Below, one piece after another: positions 46,180 to 61,800 of a stretch of 64,000 bases of DNA. The notes under the pieces were generated by a model, which saw nothing but the letters and a program-made list of their open reading frames with translations, did no database searches and was not told where the DNA came from. Numbering within the stretch: the first letter of the stretch is position 1; every line of letters begins with the position of its first letter. Position numbers and translations under genes: made by a program. Origin of the DNA: Macrostomum hystrix (taxonomy: Eukaryota > Platyhelminthes > Macrostomidae); NCBI GenBank assembly GCA_950097015.1, contig CATNEN010000039.1:20143501-20207500 (forward strand), written 5' to 3'.

Positions 46180-49130
46180 AGATGAAAAGAAGGCTTTGCA
46201 TTGCCGGTTGGAATGCAGCCGTAGATTGAGGACTGCAGGCCAGATAAAGAGAGGCCAAGCCCAGTTGCCGAGTTGGGCAAGGGAGGCCTGGGAGAGCTGA
46301 GGCGGCATGCTGCATGGGATGAGGTGAAGTCTGGATGCTGGGAGTCCGCGAGCTTGGCCTCTGAGCAGATTCGCGGGTGCAGTAATTGGGGCAGCCTAGG
46401 GGCCTCCTTATCCCAGTGGCGCAGTGAGAGCCCTTGGGATGGAAGTCATGATAAATGCGTGGTGACAGGGGGGGATGGGTCGGAGGCCGGGCTGGGAGAC
46501 GCGGGCTCTCGGCATTCCGTCACTTGTCAGGCTCCCTTATGCTCAAGACCCGAGCCGCTGTCATCTTCATTCATCAAATTTCAGAATTGTTTAACGCAGG
46601 GGCTGAGGCTCTGGAACTCGGGGAGGCTGGGTGGTCTAATCACATTATTTCCCATCAGAGAACACCCGGCTGCCCTCCCTGTCCCTGGGACCCTCCCTTC
46701 CGTCTCCCTCCTTCTCTCTCCCCACTCAATGAGCAGTCATCAATCAAGTCGACATGTCAGCGATCCTGATCGAAGTCCCTTTCTAGTTCTATGCCTTCAG
46801 AGCCTTCTCCGTCCTCTCCGTCTGTCTCTCTCATTCTCGCTCAATTCTCCTTTTCATTTCCATTCTGCTGTTCGAGAATAGCCGAATTCAGAGCCTGCTC
46901 TGCTTGGCCATAGATCCCAATTCTTAGTCTCAGTGTGCCCGCTGTTGGAGCTGAGATGGATTCTCAAACAGGTTGTCTCTGCATATCCAGCGGGTCACGA
47001 GCCCGCATGACCGCTAAAATGTCCTCGGAGTCTGCAATGCGATTTTTCTCCCCTCAGCTGCCCACCATATATCTATATCTGATTACCTAAGGGATTTTTC
47101 TCCACTTAATCCCACCTGAGCAGTCAATATCCCATTGGGATTTTTCTCCCCACAGGCCTCAATCCCACCCACCTGATCTCCCCATATCACTTGATAGGGA
47201 TTTTTCTCAACTAAATCCCGCCTGAGCGCCCTAATATCCCATTCTCACATGGATTTTTCCCCAGTCAATCCCACCTGAACACCTTGAATGGTCGTGTTCC
47301 TAATTCTGTCCGTTATTAAGGATCATCTATGCGTAATATGCTCATTGTAAACTGAGCATTCGATACAATAGCTACCGACTTAGACTTCGTAGTTTTTGCT
47401 AGTACGTGACTTTTGTTGAAAAACTGTGGTTCTGTTTCCTTCAACAACTGTTTGTGAGCAGTCTGCTTTTTCTGTTCTTGCAAGTAGATACAACTCAGGC
47501 ACGGAAATAAGCAATAAACTATACAATAATTTGAGCAACGCGCTGCTGTCTTAATCTTACGAAAAATCATTTTAGAGTTTGATATCATTTATTCAGAAAA
47601 ATAGTGAAAAAAAACTGCTTACCTTGGAATTTCGTTGTAATTTAGCCTCAGGATCAGAGATTGTCAGTGATTACACAATGTGTTAGCGTAGACTAAAATC
47701 TATTATATAAACACTGTTCATGTGGTATCGTTTGCAGTTTGGACCTAGAAACAAATTAGCATATACACAACTGTTTCACAAGAGCTCTTTGTGTGTTAAC
47801 CTCGGTCTCGTTGGGTCCACTGTGGGCGGCGGCCTCATAAAAAGTCAAAAAATGCGCTTACCACGGGAGTGGAGGGGAGGGACTTGTCGGGCCGGAGGAT
47901 GGGGTGGCGGACAGGAGCCCTGCAGTCGAATATTTATTTATTAATCTGAAATTGTTGGAATTTGACTGGATCTCTTTGGTGTTTAAGGGGAGGAGCCGCT
48001 AAGGTCCGGCCCGCGCTTCGCAACTTTGAGTTTTATGATCGCTCGCGTTCTCTCTCCACCTTGCAGCTGCACCCACCCCGCCTCCGCCACCCCCGGCCTG
48101 ACTCGGCTAAGGGGGACGCGCCCAATAGGCTTCCGCCAGGGGCGGCAAGATCACAAGAAAAATGGAGGCGCAGTGTGAGGGGCAAGGGTGGTGGGTCCTT
48201 CAACTGCGTATTGGGCAGAGCTTTAGAAAGGAGTCAATGCCTAAAATGGCTTGTTTGCAGTTTGCAGTCTGCAGTAAAAGACTATAACAAAAACTAACAA
48301 AAACTAAAGTAAACGAGATATTGTTAGACTATTATCATAGGCTTCTGTAATTGTATAATTTAACACAAATAAATTGATAACAATTGGAATCTTAAATGTG
48401 TCTGGAATCTGGATCAGGTGTTCGAAGTTAAGTTAGAGTTTGTTTCTTTAAGCTAGATCTAGTCTCTTTACCTGCTGATAGGGAGGTCAAGAAATTTTTG
48501 ACAAGGGGAAGTGAAATTTTGGGGTTTTTAAAGCACCATTGTAGCTTGTTGTAGCCATGCAAGGCCCAATATGTAGACTTTAACTGGCAATCTGATTTCC
48601 ATTGTGCGCACAGATTAAAAGCTGCATAATACTCGTAAGGCCTATATCAAATAGTATTTGATCAAATAGTGCAAATCTGTTGAAAGTAGATTGTGCCGTT
48701 ATTTAATCCAATTTTGGAAATTGAACCACCTCATATTTAGTATTGCTGACGCAACGGGCGAATCTTGGAGATTTGAGTAGCAGGACATAATAGTCTATGG
48801 GAATTTTAAGCCATCAAAAAGCTGGTAAGACTTAGTCACAGTTTGCTTTACAATCAAAGTGTACAGGCCGCCTCAATGAATGCTGTACAGTGTACAGAGG
48901 AGAAAGAGAAAGAGAATTCTGCCGCGCCAGCTCGGGGGTCTCGCCACTGCCATTTGACGGATGGCGCCTATAAAACTGACACACTTGGGGCCCCCTAATT
49001 TTTTTAAACCGACCGTGCGCAATTTGAAGCCGCGAGAATGGCGTATTTGTTGTCTGGGGCGCATTTTTGCCTAGCTCTGCTGCTCGAAAGCTGCAGCGGT
49101 AGTGCGGCGGTGCAGGCGAAAAATAGATTT
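46180..49130. other. GC-rich, gene-poor region; possible tsh 5' region
   Basis: GC-rich patches at 46200-46600, 47850-48250 and 48900-49100 contrast with AT-rich flanks. Diverged units with GGGATTTTTCTCC and AATCCCACCTGAG repeat between 47030 and 47280. A TATAAAA occurs at 48969-48975 (GCGCCTATAAAACTGAC, plus strand) but leads into no recognisable gene. A non-coding first exon or regulatory island of the minus-strand tsh-like gene is possible. Confidence 0.3.
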
Positions 49131-52100
49131 ATAATCAAAGAATAGATTTATGCATGGAAGGTGGAGGCGGCACGCTGTTTGGTCAATGTTTTTTGCGTCT
49201 GGGAATCCTACAATGCGTATGCTTCACTTTATCGCAAACCATAAACTATATTGTACAGTCCATGTGAATTTACGAGTTATGAATTTAATAACTCAAACAA
49301 TGATTGTGTGGTTTCCGACACTACGTACACTTTTTTCTTTCAATTTCAAACAAAACGCTCATTTAAATTAATCTATCTACTCGTATTTTTAACTAGTCAG
49401 ACCAGCATCCAAATACGGCAACCTTGCATTCGATTTCAACGAAAGACATTCCTTTTCAGTAAATTGCACTCAATTTTCAACCTATCACATTTTTCTTGTA
49501 TTGTCAATGGCAAAAATTTGTCGCAGCGTGTGAAAGGTCATTTGATTTGAACATTTTGCACTCAAATTCAGCATTTTGCATTCAATTTAAAAATGGTTTA
49601 AATGTTTATGTTAAAATTTTGATTTTGTATTTATGCCGCATTACTGACAATCTGACAGGCACTGCTGCGAGATCATAACTGCATGGCCATACTCAAACGG
49701 GAGACCTAATTCTCGAGAAAATTGAGATGGAAAATGCTGCTCTGGCTAATATAAATTCACTCCTTGTCACGATCCACAAAGACCAAGGTCACCAAGGACA
49801 CTGCAAATACCAAGAACTAGGTACTTTAGCTAGTCGTCCTTTAGCAAATATACACGTATAAAAACCGTTAGCCGAATAAAGAACCAATGTTATAGAGAAG
49901 TTCGGATAAAAAATGTTAATCTGAAATTATAATTTTACAGCTTGACGGCTTTGCAGTTAGTAAAAAAATAATATAGCTATAGAACGATATAGTTTATCTT
50001 TAATTACTAAGGTATTGTTAGAAGTAGATCCAAACCAAGATCCAAAAATTCAGGGGAAGTGACTGTTAAGTTGATTGGTCTGCCAAGTTGCCAAGTTTTT
50101 TGCACGCCGGCCAGGGCTAAAGTAACGAGCGTTATATTTACTACTGGAGTCTCGTATGTACTTTGGGAACTCGTGTCTTCACTTATCAGATTTTTTTGGT
50201 ATTAGCAAAAATCTATAGATATAATTTCCTTTTTTGCGATTTTTTTCATAAGAGCTTCAGACGCCCAATTAAGCTCTCTTAGTTTTGATCAAGGACAACT
50301 AGTTAGCACGACTAGTGGTTAGGACCACTATTACTACTCTAGCTGTCTTTGCTTTTGATCTGAAGTAAAATAAAAAGTCTAAGTTATGTTGGGGATATGC
50401 GTGCTTGCTAATTTCAACCGTGTTTTGTTTGTTTTTAAGTATAACAAAATAATTACACTCTTACCGGCGCTTGGGTATTAAGGCTTAACATTTAGGCTAT
50501 AGTTTAGCTAAAATAAATAATTCATTATATAATATAGTTTAAAGTGACAAATAATTGTTGATACTTGTTTAAGTTTGAGTTTAGAATTAGTAATTTTATT
50601 TAATGTTGAACTTCTTGCTAAATATAGCTAGGATCATTGGCTGTTGAGTTTCATAATCTATATTATTGTTTTGATAATGTTTGTACCCTAATTAGTAGCC
50701 CAATTTTCTTTGATTTCTTTGATACAATTATTATCATTACATGCGCAATAAAAATGGTGATTTTATTATTTTTTATCGAAACTACGAGTAACAGCAAATC
50801 AAGAACTAGAGTAAAAACGAAAGCAAGAAGGAAGGAAAAGCAAAATAAAAAATCGAAAAGCAGAAGTTTTCCATGTTGATAAACAAAAAGTAGTTAATTA
50901 TTAAACTAGTCCTTATGAATAATTTGACATCATTAGGTATTGTCAACATTGGTTTATTGTATTATTTCATACATCATGTGCATTGTAATACTATTATCAT
51001 CATGTTGTCATGCCAAAGTAAAGCTTAAATCTAGCTAGGGCAGCTGTGCGCTTTCTTTAATTTGAAACACTATTTTTATGAACAATGCTGTTTTTCTGTC
51101 AGTTCTTTTCTTTCTTGTACCATTTAGTATAGGCCTACGCATTTGTCTTCTTCAGTTTGGTTTTCAAAGTTTGGTACAGAGGCAGATAATTCTTGTAAAA
51201 ATGTCTCCTTGCTTGAACTTGAACTGTATGGACTACAACAAAACTTCAAATTTTAGATAAAATGGACTGCATTTTCTATTTCTATGTGACACTTAGTACA
51301 AAGCCTATTGTTGTTTAACTCCATGTCTTACAGTCTGTAGGCCTAATGTTTCACATGATAAATTATAATTTCTTAGTCAACAAGAATAGTTAGAGAGCAG
51401 AATTTTTGCATAATGACTATTATTGCAACTATTTTGTTAGCTAATGCCAATTTTTATTGATATTGGCAGCAATGTTGCAGTTTGTTTCGATAATAATTTT
51501 TACTTTTGAATAGGCCCTATGTGCCAATGTGTCATAAAGTCATAAACAATCAAACAAGTGAACATTAACAAGACTATAACATCGCTCCTTAGTCAGTGTC
51601 TGTGAAACAAGTCTCAGAACTCAAATCCTCATAGGATAGTAATTGTTGACAGGTCATTTGATTGGCCAGTAGGCCTAGGTGGAACTTAGCTAGCCAATGA
51701 ACCATTGAAACTTGCCCAAAAGTGTCTATGGCCTTTTAGGCCTTTTATGACAAGTCGGCAAAAATTTAAACCCTCTGTGACATGTAGAAATATATTCAAA
51801 AGTATAACTAATTATGCAAAACAAAGTGCAACACAGCCACATTGGCATACATGTCAAATATTTTGGCATTCTTTTATTATTGTTTGTTAAACAGTTTTTT
51901 GAAAAGTTTTATTTAAAATCAATGCCAAATCTTCGAATTTCAATTGTTAAGGTTGCTTTTTGCACTTAATAAACTGGGGCTGCTTCTAGGGTTCTATGGA
52001 ACTTGTTTGTGGCCAATGTTTAGTGCAGGGGGAGATAAAAGCAAAATGGTTGACATCTTTGAGAGTGTCTATGGCCAAAAAAGATGAGCTGGTTAGTGGG

Positions 52101-52839
52101 AAAGGAAGTATTAGCACATATTCTGCATTCTGCTAACATGTTCTACTAATTTTCTGCTGTTAACTAACACAAACTTTTAGTATATTAACACCATGCTAGG
52201 AGGCTGCCCAGCAGCACCATATTTTATTTTGGATCCCAAGTCCCTTATTTTTACCCCTGCTGAATTTTGATGCCTGATCCTGCCAAATTTGGACACAACA
52301 TTTGATGCTCATCAAATAATTGTTTCATTGTTTCCCATTGTTTAAAAATTATTTCCCAATGTTTTTGTATCAATTTGAAAAGAAACTTTTCAGAAAAAAA
52401 TTTTAACAAACAATTCTGCAAGAATTCCCATATTTTTTGTATTATAGTGCTCTAGATATACTATGAGACTATGTTTAGCTAGGCCTAGCAATAAATTACA
52501 AAAAAGATATGTATATTTAAGATATTTAAGGGTACTATGATACCTTAAGATACCTAAAATTCAGATACCATTGCTTTAACATATTAAAAGAAATCCAAAC
52601 ATATTTACTTTAATTTATTTTGCTATGTATTTTGTCTCTATTTATAGGTGGGTCAATAGAAAAGTCATTGATGTGTTTGTCTCTCATGCCAAGGCTCTTA
52701 AGCTTCATTTTGCAACAAGGTCATTTTCTAATTAATATAGGGTATAGCCAAAGAGAGAAAGTTTTTGCTTTCAAGGCCAACCTTACAGACCTATGTGATT
52801 ATGTGCCTATGTAGAGTCCAGTATCAGTGGGATATGTGT
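49131..52839. other. AT-rich spacer, no gene seen
   Basis: No convincing coding frame. Two copies of the motif TGTCTATGGCC lie at about 51723 and 52066. Confidence 0.45.
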
Positions 52840-52935
52840 TTAAGAGTCGGCAAAATTGGCCCCTTGCTGGCTGTGGGTCTGCCACCAAATGATTTGTCAT
52901 TGCCTACAGCCCTGTTGTAATTATTATTATTATTC
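52840..52935 (+). mobile_element. SINE-1 3' fragment
   Basis: It carries the terminal body segment (GGCCCCTTGCTGGCTGTGGG, GTCATTGCC) and the AATTATTATTATTATT tail of SINE-1 only. Confidence 0.7.
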
Positions 52936-53067
52936 TCTATTGATATTTTAATGTGCATACCAATACTGCCATACAATTATCATATTTGCTGGATTATTGA
53001 GAATCTTAACTTACTCGTAGTTATACTAAAGGCCAAAAAGGAAAAAATACATGGTAGCTTTCAATGA

Positions 53068-54680
<1,613 letters not shown>

Positions 54681-54689
54681 AAGTGTCCA

Positions 54690-55198
54690 TGCAAAATTAG
54701 ACTACAACTGCAACAAGCATGTATTCCTTCCTGCACTATTTATCATTGTAGCTAGAACTCTGTACGTGTGTTTGCGTGGTCAAGTTATCCAAGTTCTTTG
54801 CCAATACAAGAAGGCCCCAAATTAACTGGAGTCTTTGTCTGGTTTCTGTTTGTTTACAATTTGGTAAAATAACTACTGATAAGATTAAAATAACTTAAGG
54901 AATTACTTACTGAATCGCAAATATTCAATTCTTTAAATTATCGTTCTCATTAATTTTATTATCAATATGCTTTCGCTTTAATGTGACGTCTTTTTCTAAA
55001 CGTTATTGTTTCGCCGCTTTATTGCAACTATTTTTAACGAAAAAAGTTTATCGTTTTAATTTCCTGCCTAAAAACTCGAGAGCTTTTTTAGTTAAGTGTG
55101 ACAGATTTTATTGATCTACTTTAAGTAGTAGTGCTTTCGGGAATAGAGAGAATGTCCAGTAATAGTTTTTTGCAACGAAATAATGTGGTCAACATAAT
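54690..55198. other. CDC42 3' flank, no other gene seen
   Basis: AT-rich. The 3' UTR is presumably here, but no canonical AATAAA was found close to the stop. Confidence 0.4.
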
Positions 55199-55199
55199 A

Positions 55200-55547
55200 A
55201 AAATAATAATTGCAGGAGGGCTGCGGGCAATGACACATAGTTTGGTGACACTAGATCCGCAGCCAGCGAGGAGGCAATTCTGCCCATTTCGCTGACTCCT
55301 GAGAACACACGCACACAGATACTGTACGCAGGCAGACGCTCACACAGGTGTGTACATCTGCACTGACTTTCTCATCGTCAGGCAGTGTACACTCGAACTG
55401 TGCCTTGGAGGTTGGCCCTCAAGGGCGTAAATTGCACGACAAGCCCCCAAGCCTTCTCTCCGCGGCTGCGCCCCAAATAAATGTGGCCTCGCCGTAGGAA
55501 TCGAACTTAGGGACTGTGGTGCGAGTGGCAAACGCGTTAACCGCGAT
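55200..55547 (-). mobile_element. SINE-1 copy, near full length
   Basis: It is closely similar to the copy at 14812-15176 in the same orientation, from the (ATT)n tail with GCAGGAGGGCTGCGGGCAAT to the head TTAACGCGTTTGCCACTCGC. The box A end is cut off. Confidence 0.85.
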
Positions 55548-55559
55548 GCGGATGTTTTG

Positions 55560-56090
55560 GTAGATGCAGAAAAAGGGAAACTGGTCTTTGTGCTGTTAAT
55601 AAAGCCGCAACTTACTCATCTTTCTGCTTTCCCGGCCGTTTTATATTACTTCGCTTTTCCGCTATTGTGGCTGGCCAATTTCGTTTTGTCTATTTTATCT
55701 ATGCGCCGCCTGCACTACTGACAATAAAATGCTTAGTAGTATAATAGTATTGTGAGAATGCAGTGAGCAACGTTGTTCTCGTTGATTGACTGATTCCTTT
55801 GTATTTTGTATATTACTTATGTACAAATTATGAGCAGGAAATTGTGTCTTATCAATTAATCATAATTTTATTATTATTATGCTCACTCCGTTTAATGCCT
55901 ACAGAAATCAATAAGCCGTTAGACTCTGAGCTGTGTAATTACCAAACTTTTTAATCTATTTTTCACAGGAACTAAACAATACAAATAAACTTTTCGACAG
56001 ACTTTTGGCAATCATTAGGCCGTAGACTGTCACTAGACAGACGGAATTTAGAAGTGGGACAAATAGGCTTTAGAAGTAGAAATATGTCAT
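55560..56090. other. Spacer, no gene seen
   Basis: AT-rich without a recognised feature. Confidence 0.5.
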
Positions 56091-56094
56091 TTAC

Positions 56095-56875
56095 GAGTTG
56101 GATATAACAGTGGAATTTGGGAGTAGAATATAGATAGAATTTAGGAGTAGAATATCGATAGAATTTAGGAGTAGAATATCGATAGAATTTAGGAGTAGAA
56201 TAAAGATGGGATCTGGGAGTAGAATATAGATGTGATTTAGGAGTAGAATATAGATGGAATTTAGGAGTAGAATATAGATGGGATTTAGGAGTAGAATATA
56301 GATGGAATTTAGGAGTAGAATATAGATGGGATTTAGGAGTAGAATATAGATGGGATTTAGGAGTAGAATATAGATGGGATTTAGGAGTAGAATATAGATG
56401 GAATTTAGGAGTAGAATATAGATGGAATTTAGGAGTAGAATATAGATGGAATTTAGGAGTAGAATATAGATGGAATTTAGGAGTAGAATATAGATGGAAT
56501 TTAGGAGTAGAATATAGATGGAATTTGGGAGTAGAATATAGATGGAATTTAGGAGTAGAATATAGATGGAATTTGGGAGTAGAATATAGATGGAATTTAG
56601 GAGTAGAATATAGATGGAATTTAGGAGTAGAATATAGATGGAATTTAGGAGTAGAATATAGATGGAATTTAGGAGTAGAATATAGATGGAATTTGGGAGT
56701 AGAATATAGATGGAATTTAGGAGTAGAATATAGATGGAATTTAGGAGTAGAATATAGATGGAATTTAGGAGTAGAATATAGATGGAATTTAGGAGTAGAA
56801 TATAGATGGGATTTAGGGGTAAAATATATATGGGATTTAGGAGTAAAAAGACATGAGATTTAGGAGTAGAAGAAA
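56095..56875. repeat. Minisatellite, 24-bp unit
   Basis: About 32 copies of a unit containing AGAATATAGATGGAATTTAG, decaying at both ends. The ORFs on both strands (octad GVEYRWNL forward) are by-products of the repeat. Confidence 0.95.
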
Positions 56876-56899
56876 GGTAGAATATGGGAGTAGAAGACA

Positions 56900-57880
56900 T
56901 GTGGAAAAATATAAGAGTAGAAGTGTGGGCAAGATAATGATTATAAGTAGATCGAATGATTTTAGAAGTATACCATTTAGGAATAGCATATAATATTTAG
57001 GAGTAATCATATTTAAATTTAGGATAGTAGCCAAGGGCAACTTAAGAGAAACTGCAGTAGTGGAGGCAGGTGTGTCTACCTGCTAGTTTTTTATGAGTTT
57101 CTTGGAAAGCTCCCAAAGTGTTTTTTTTCTCTTCGACATTCTGTACCCGGTCCGGCCTGGCAGTCGCCTATTTATTGTTATAATTCAACGAAGCTGTGGC
57201 TGGGCTATTTTTTGCTTAAATTGTTACACTTATTTTATATTTAATCAGTGCCGACAATTAATGATCTATTCGATTTGTTATGATTTCGTGAAAAAGCAGT
57301 AAGAAATAATTTTTACCCTCTTTTATATAAATCTTAATTTAAATTTATTTTTAACTACGATTTTCGTTTTAAATTGTCTCCCTCAAATCTATTCCACATA
57401 AATGCTTCCCTACTTGCTTAACTGCTTATACATCTCATTTAGTATTACTGTGCTCGGATTAATTCGCGATTAAAAACAAAAAAATAAGCATACCTAGTGG
57501 GGAACAATAAACTTAATTTGTTGTTTAATCGCGCAAAATCACTTTTATTTGTCTCCTTTTATACTAAAGGTCTGGCTAACAGTTTCTAAAAAAACACGAC
57601 ACCTAAGGTGATTCATTTGATTTAAAATTATTTTTTGCTTTTGGGACAGAGCCTAGATCCCATGCCTTGGTTTGCCTTCTGAGCACACATCCTCGGGTAA
57701 TATATTAACTTTCATACTTCAATAACTTTCAAGGTTTTCACCTTCTAGAACTTTACCTGCCAAAAATTACCTTCCGTGGATTCCCCTCCAATAATTACCT
57801 TTCAAGAATTACCTTTAAACCTGAAGTATTGATTACCTTCCAATAATTTCCCTTCCAATGATTAACCGTCCAAGAATTAC
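56900..57880. other. Spacer, no gene seen
   Basis: AT-rich without a recognised feature. Confidence 0.5.
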
Positions 57881-57889
57881 CTTTCAGGG

Positions 57890-58330
57890 ATTACATTCCA
57901 AAAGGATTAACCTTCCAAAAGGATTAACCTTCCAAGGATTAACCTTCCAAAAGTATTAACCTTCCAAGGATAAACTTTTCAAAAGGATTAACCTTCCAAA
58001 AGGATTAAACTTCCAAAAGGATTAAACTTCCAAAAGGATTAACCTTCCAAAAGGATTAACCTTCCAAAAGGATTAACCTTCCAAAAGGATTAACATTCCA
58101 AGGAATAACCTTCCAAAAGGATTAACCTTCCAAAAGGATTAACCTTTCAAAAGGATTAAACTTCCAAAAGGATTAACCTTCCAAAAGGATTAACATTCCA
58201 AGGAATAACCTTCCAAAAGGATTAACATTTAAAGGATTAACCTACCAAGGATTAACTTGCCTAGGATAAGCCTTCCGAGGATTATAACCTTCAAATAATT
58301 AAGCTTCCAAGGATTAACCTTCCAAGGATA
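57890..58330. repeat. Minisatellite, 17-bp unit, 5' of SLC5 gene
   Basis: About 20 copies of GGATTAACCTTCCAAAA, with related degenerate units from about 57780. It ends about 550 bp upstream of the SLC5 start codon. Confidence 0.9.
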
Positions 58331-58886
58331 GCCTTTCAATGAAGGCTATTTGAATGAATTATTTAACTTCCCTGGTTTAACTGTCAAAGGATTAACTATT
58401 TTTTTCGAGGTTTCGACGAGGTTTTTGCGAGGAGCCTTAGGATAATCCCAATTTAGATTGGTGCAATTTTATTGCTTTACTCATATCTCGCGAGGAGTTT
58501 CACATGGAAATTTGCCAAGAGCTTCGGAAATTCGGCTAATTAAACGGTAACCAAAATCTTCGAGCGTAATTTGATTTCACATTCATTTCAACGCACAGCT
58601 GAGCTATGTAGATTTAACTTAGAAGCCACATGACAACCTAGATTACAGGCAAGGCAGATTGAATGAAAACTTTTCTTCTGACTTAATAAATCAAACAAGC
58701 GTAATCTGTTGGTTTTGTGGCGAACTGGCTTCCAATTTAGCATAGTACGTTCAAAGACAGACGGCAAAAAATTCTGTTCTGATAAGATCAGAAATATAAA
58801 TTGAAAATCAAGAGAGCCGCTCTGTTTAACAGCGAGTCTTCACTGTCTTCAAAAGCGCAGAAAAAAAAATTAATTTTTAAGAAAAA

Positions 58887-61800
58887 ATGAGCCACTCCTT
58901 GACTATTGAGCTGAACTGGGTTGACTACCTGGTTATCGGAGTTTATCTGCTAGTCACGTTCGCCATTGGCATTGTTGTAAGTCGCAAAGGAGTGCTATGA
59001 TCGATGTGGTAGAGTATTAGTTTACTATAACAGTTTTTACTGACAAATCAGTAAAATGGAATCCTTCTTACCCATAGACAGGGTGCAACAAACATTTAGT
59101 CTGAACGCGCAGCAATACCATTTGGTGCACGCTCAAAATGTCTATGGCCCAAATTTATGGGCAGTTTAGCTAGACAGATGTACGAGCGTAACAAGTCGTG
59201 GCCATAGACATTCAAGGCCTGCAATAAACGGCTTTCATTGACCTGCATACCAAAAACGATACAATAATTAGAGACAGTCAACTTCTACTAAATAGAAGAA
59301 GTAGTTTAGTCTTCTACTACTAGATTCAGCACAGTTCAGTATACTAGAGCTATGACTAGATTCAGCACAGTTCAGTATACTAGAGCTATGACTAGATTCA
59401 GCACAGTTCAGTATACTAGAGCTATGACTAGATTCAGCACAGTTCAGTATACTAGAGCTATGACTAGATTCAGCACAGTTCAGTATACTAGAGCTATGAC
59501 TAGATTCAGCACAGTTCAGTATACTAGAGCTATGACTAGATTCAGCACAGTTCAGTATACTAGAGCTATGACTAGATTCAGCACAGTTCAGCATACTAGA
59601 GCTATGACTAGATTCAGCACAGTTCAGCATACTAGAGCTATGACTAGATTCAGCACAGTTCAGTATACTAGAGCTATGACTATATTCAGCACAGTTCAGC
59701 ATACTAGAGCTGGATACAAAGTGCAAAACCTACTTCTGCATCCGTATGCCATCATTTAAAAGTCCGCCATCCGAGAGCAGCGAAAGTCCAACACGTCGTC
59801 AGCTAGCTACTTCTTGGCCGGCCGCAGCATGTCCTGGTGGACGGTGAGACTGGATTCGGTGCATTGTTAAGATCGAATTTAAATTAGACCATACACGGTG
59901 TTTTATAGTTGTCATTAACACCCACAGATTGCCCTGTCCCTGTACATGAGCAACATAGGCAGCAACACGTTCATTGGTACAGCCGGTTCAGCGGCTGCTA
60001 ACGGCTTTGGCGTTCTCTGTTACGAATTTGTCGGCATTTACAGCTTGCTGCTTCTGGCCTACCTGTTTGTGCCCATCTACCTAACCTCTGGGGTGAGATT
60101 GTCTGATTGTAATTGATCTGATCTGCTACCTGACTAATTGGTGTGATCTACCTGACCTAATTGGTGTGATCTACCTGACTAATTGATGTGATCTACCTGA
60201 CCTAATTGGTGTGATCTACCTGACCTAATTGGAGTGATCTACCTGACCTTACTGATGTGATCTAACTGACCTAATCGGTGTGATCTACCTAACAATAGTA
60301 ATATAATCTGCAAATCGTTCACACAGGCCTTCACAATGCCAGAGTACATTAAGAAGCGCTTCGGAGGACAGCGAATGCAGATCCTGTTAGCCGTGCAGTC
60401 TCTGCTTATGTACGTCTTTGCCAAGCTGTCGGTGAGTTAGTGAGTTTCCGCCCAAACTTTGCCGCACCATCCGTTCACCCCATCGATATTGATTAATATC
60501 AATATCAAGAGCCTCACCTCACCGCCACCCAGCTGGAGGTGTACGCCGGCTCGCTGATCATCCAGAACACAATGGGCTGGGACCAGGTTGTGTCAATCAC
60601 GGTGCTGCTGCTGATGACAGCTGTGTACACCATGGTTGGCGGCCTGACCACCGTCATCATCACGGACGCTGTGCAGGGCATCATTGTCGTGCTGGGTGCT
60701 GGCGCCCTGGCGATCATGAGCATCAACTCAATTGGCGGTCTCGGCAATCTGCAGAGCCGCTTCCTGGCCTCCTATCCGGCTGACTACGACAACTCGACCG
60801 GCTGCGGCGCCCCGGATCCGCAGGCGTTTCACATGCTGCGTGACATCGCCGACTCTGACTATCCGTGGCTCGGCGCCTTCTTTGGAGCCAATATCCTGTC
60901 TGCCTGGCACTGGTGCACCGATCAGCTGTTTGTTCAGCGAACCCTTGCGGCCCGCAGCCTTCAGCACGCCAAGGTTTCCTGTTTCTTTGGCTCATATAGT
61001 AATATATAATAACTGAGTAAACCTGCCCCCAATTGGGCCAGATGTGCAGCCGACACAGCTGCAGCTATTGCGCGGCGCATCTGAATGCTGCGTATAGCTT
61101 TTCAGTCCGTGGACTGGGGGGGACGCCACACCCACCCTCAATTACCCCAGCTGATGCTGGTCTTGCTGCATTAGCTGTGTCTTGCTCCTGTGGAGTCGGG
61201 AATCGAGCACCCGACCTTCAAGTCGTGATTCAGACTCTAACCACTAAGCGACAACCGCCTTAGCCATTTTCATAATAGTTTTTGGTTTTCAACTTCTACT
61301 CGTATTTCAAACTAATTAAATTCAATTTCGCCTGAGGGGAGGAGGATGCAGAGCGGTAGGATGGGAGTGGCAGAGCGGTTATCTCGTTTGCCCCTCGCGC
61401 CAAGGTCCCTGAGCTCGATTCCGCGGCGAGGCCACATTCATTTGGGACGCAGTCGCCTAGAGAAGGCTTGGGGGCCAGAAAGCACATTTCCACGCATCTA
61501 AACTACATTCTTGTACGTCTCAGTAGCATTCAGAACACATTCTCCGCACATTCCTAGGCCGGCAGCGTGGCCGCAGGATTCCTAAAGACCCTGCCGCTGC
61601 TGCTGATGATCATCCCAGGCATGGTCAGTCGGATTCACTATGCGGACATTGTTGCCTGCGTCAACTCCACCGCCTGCCAGCAGTTTTGCGGCATCGCCGA
61701 GGGCTGCAGCAACGTCGCGTACATCGAGATCATCAAGCAGATGCTGCCAGCCGGTGTTCGCGGCGTTATGATCGCCGCGATGTTGGCCGCCCTAATCTCG

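Noticed and set aside
56091-56900. ORFs of 269 (minus) and 112 (plus) codons
   Set aside because: They are products of the 24-bp array on each strand.
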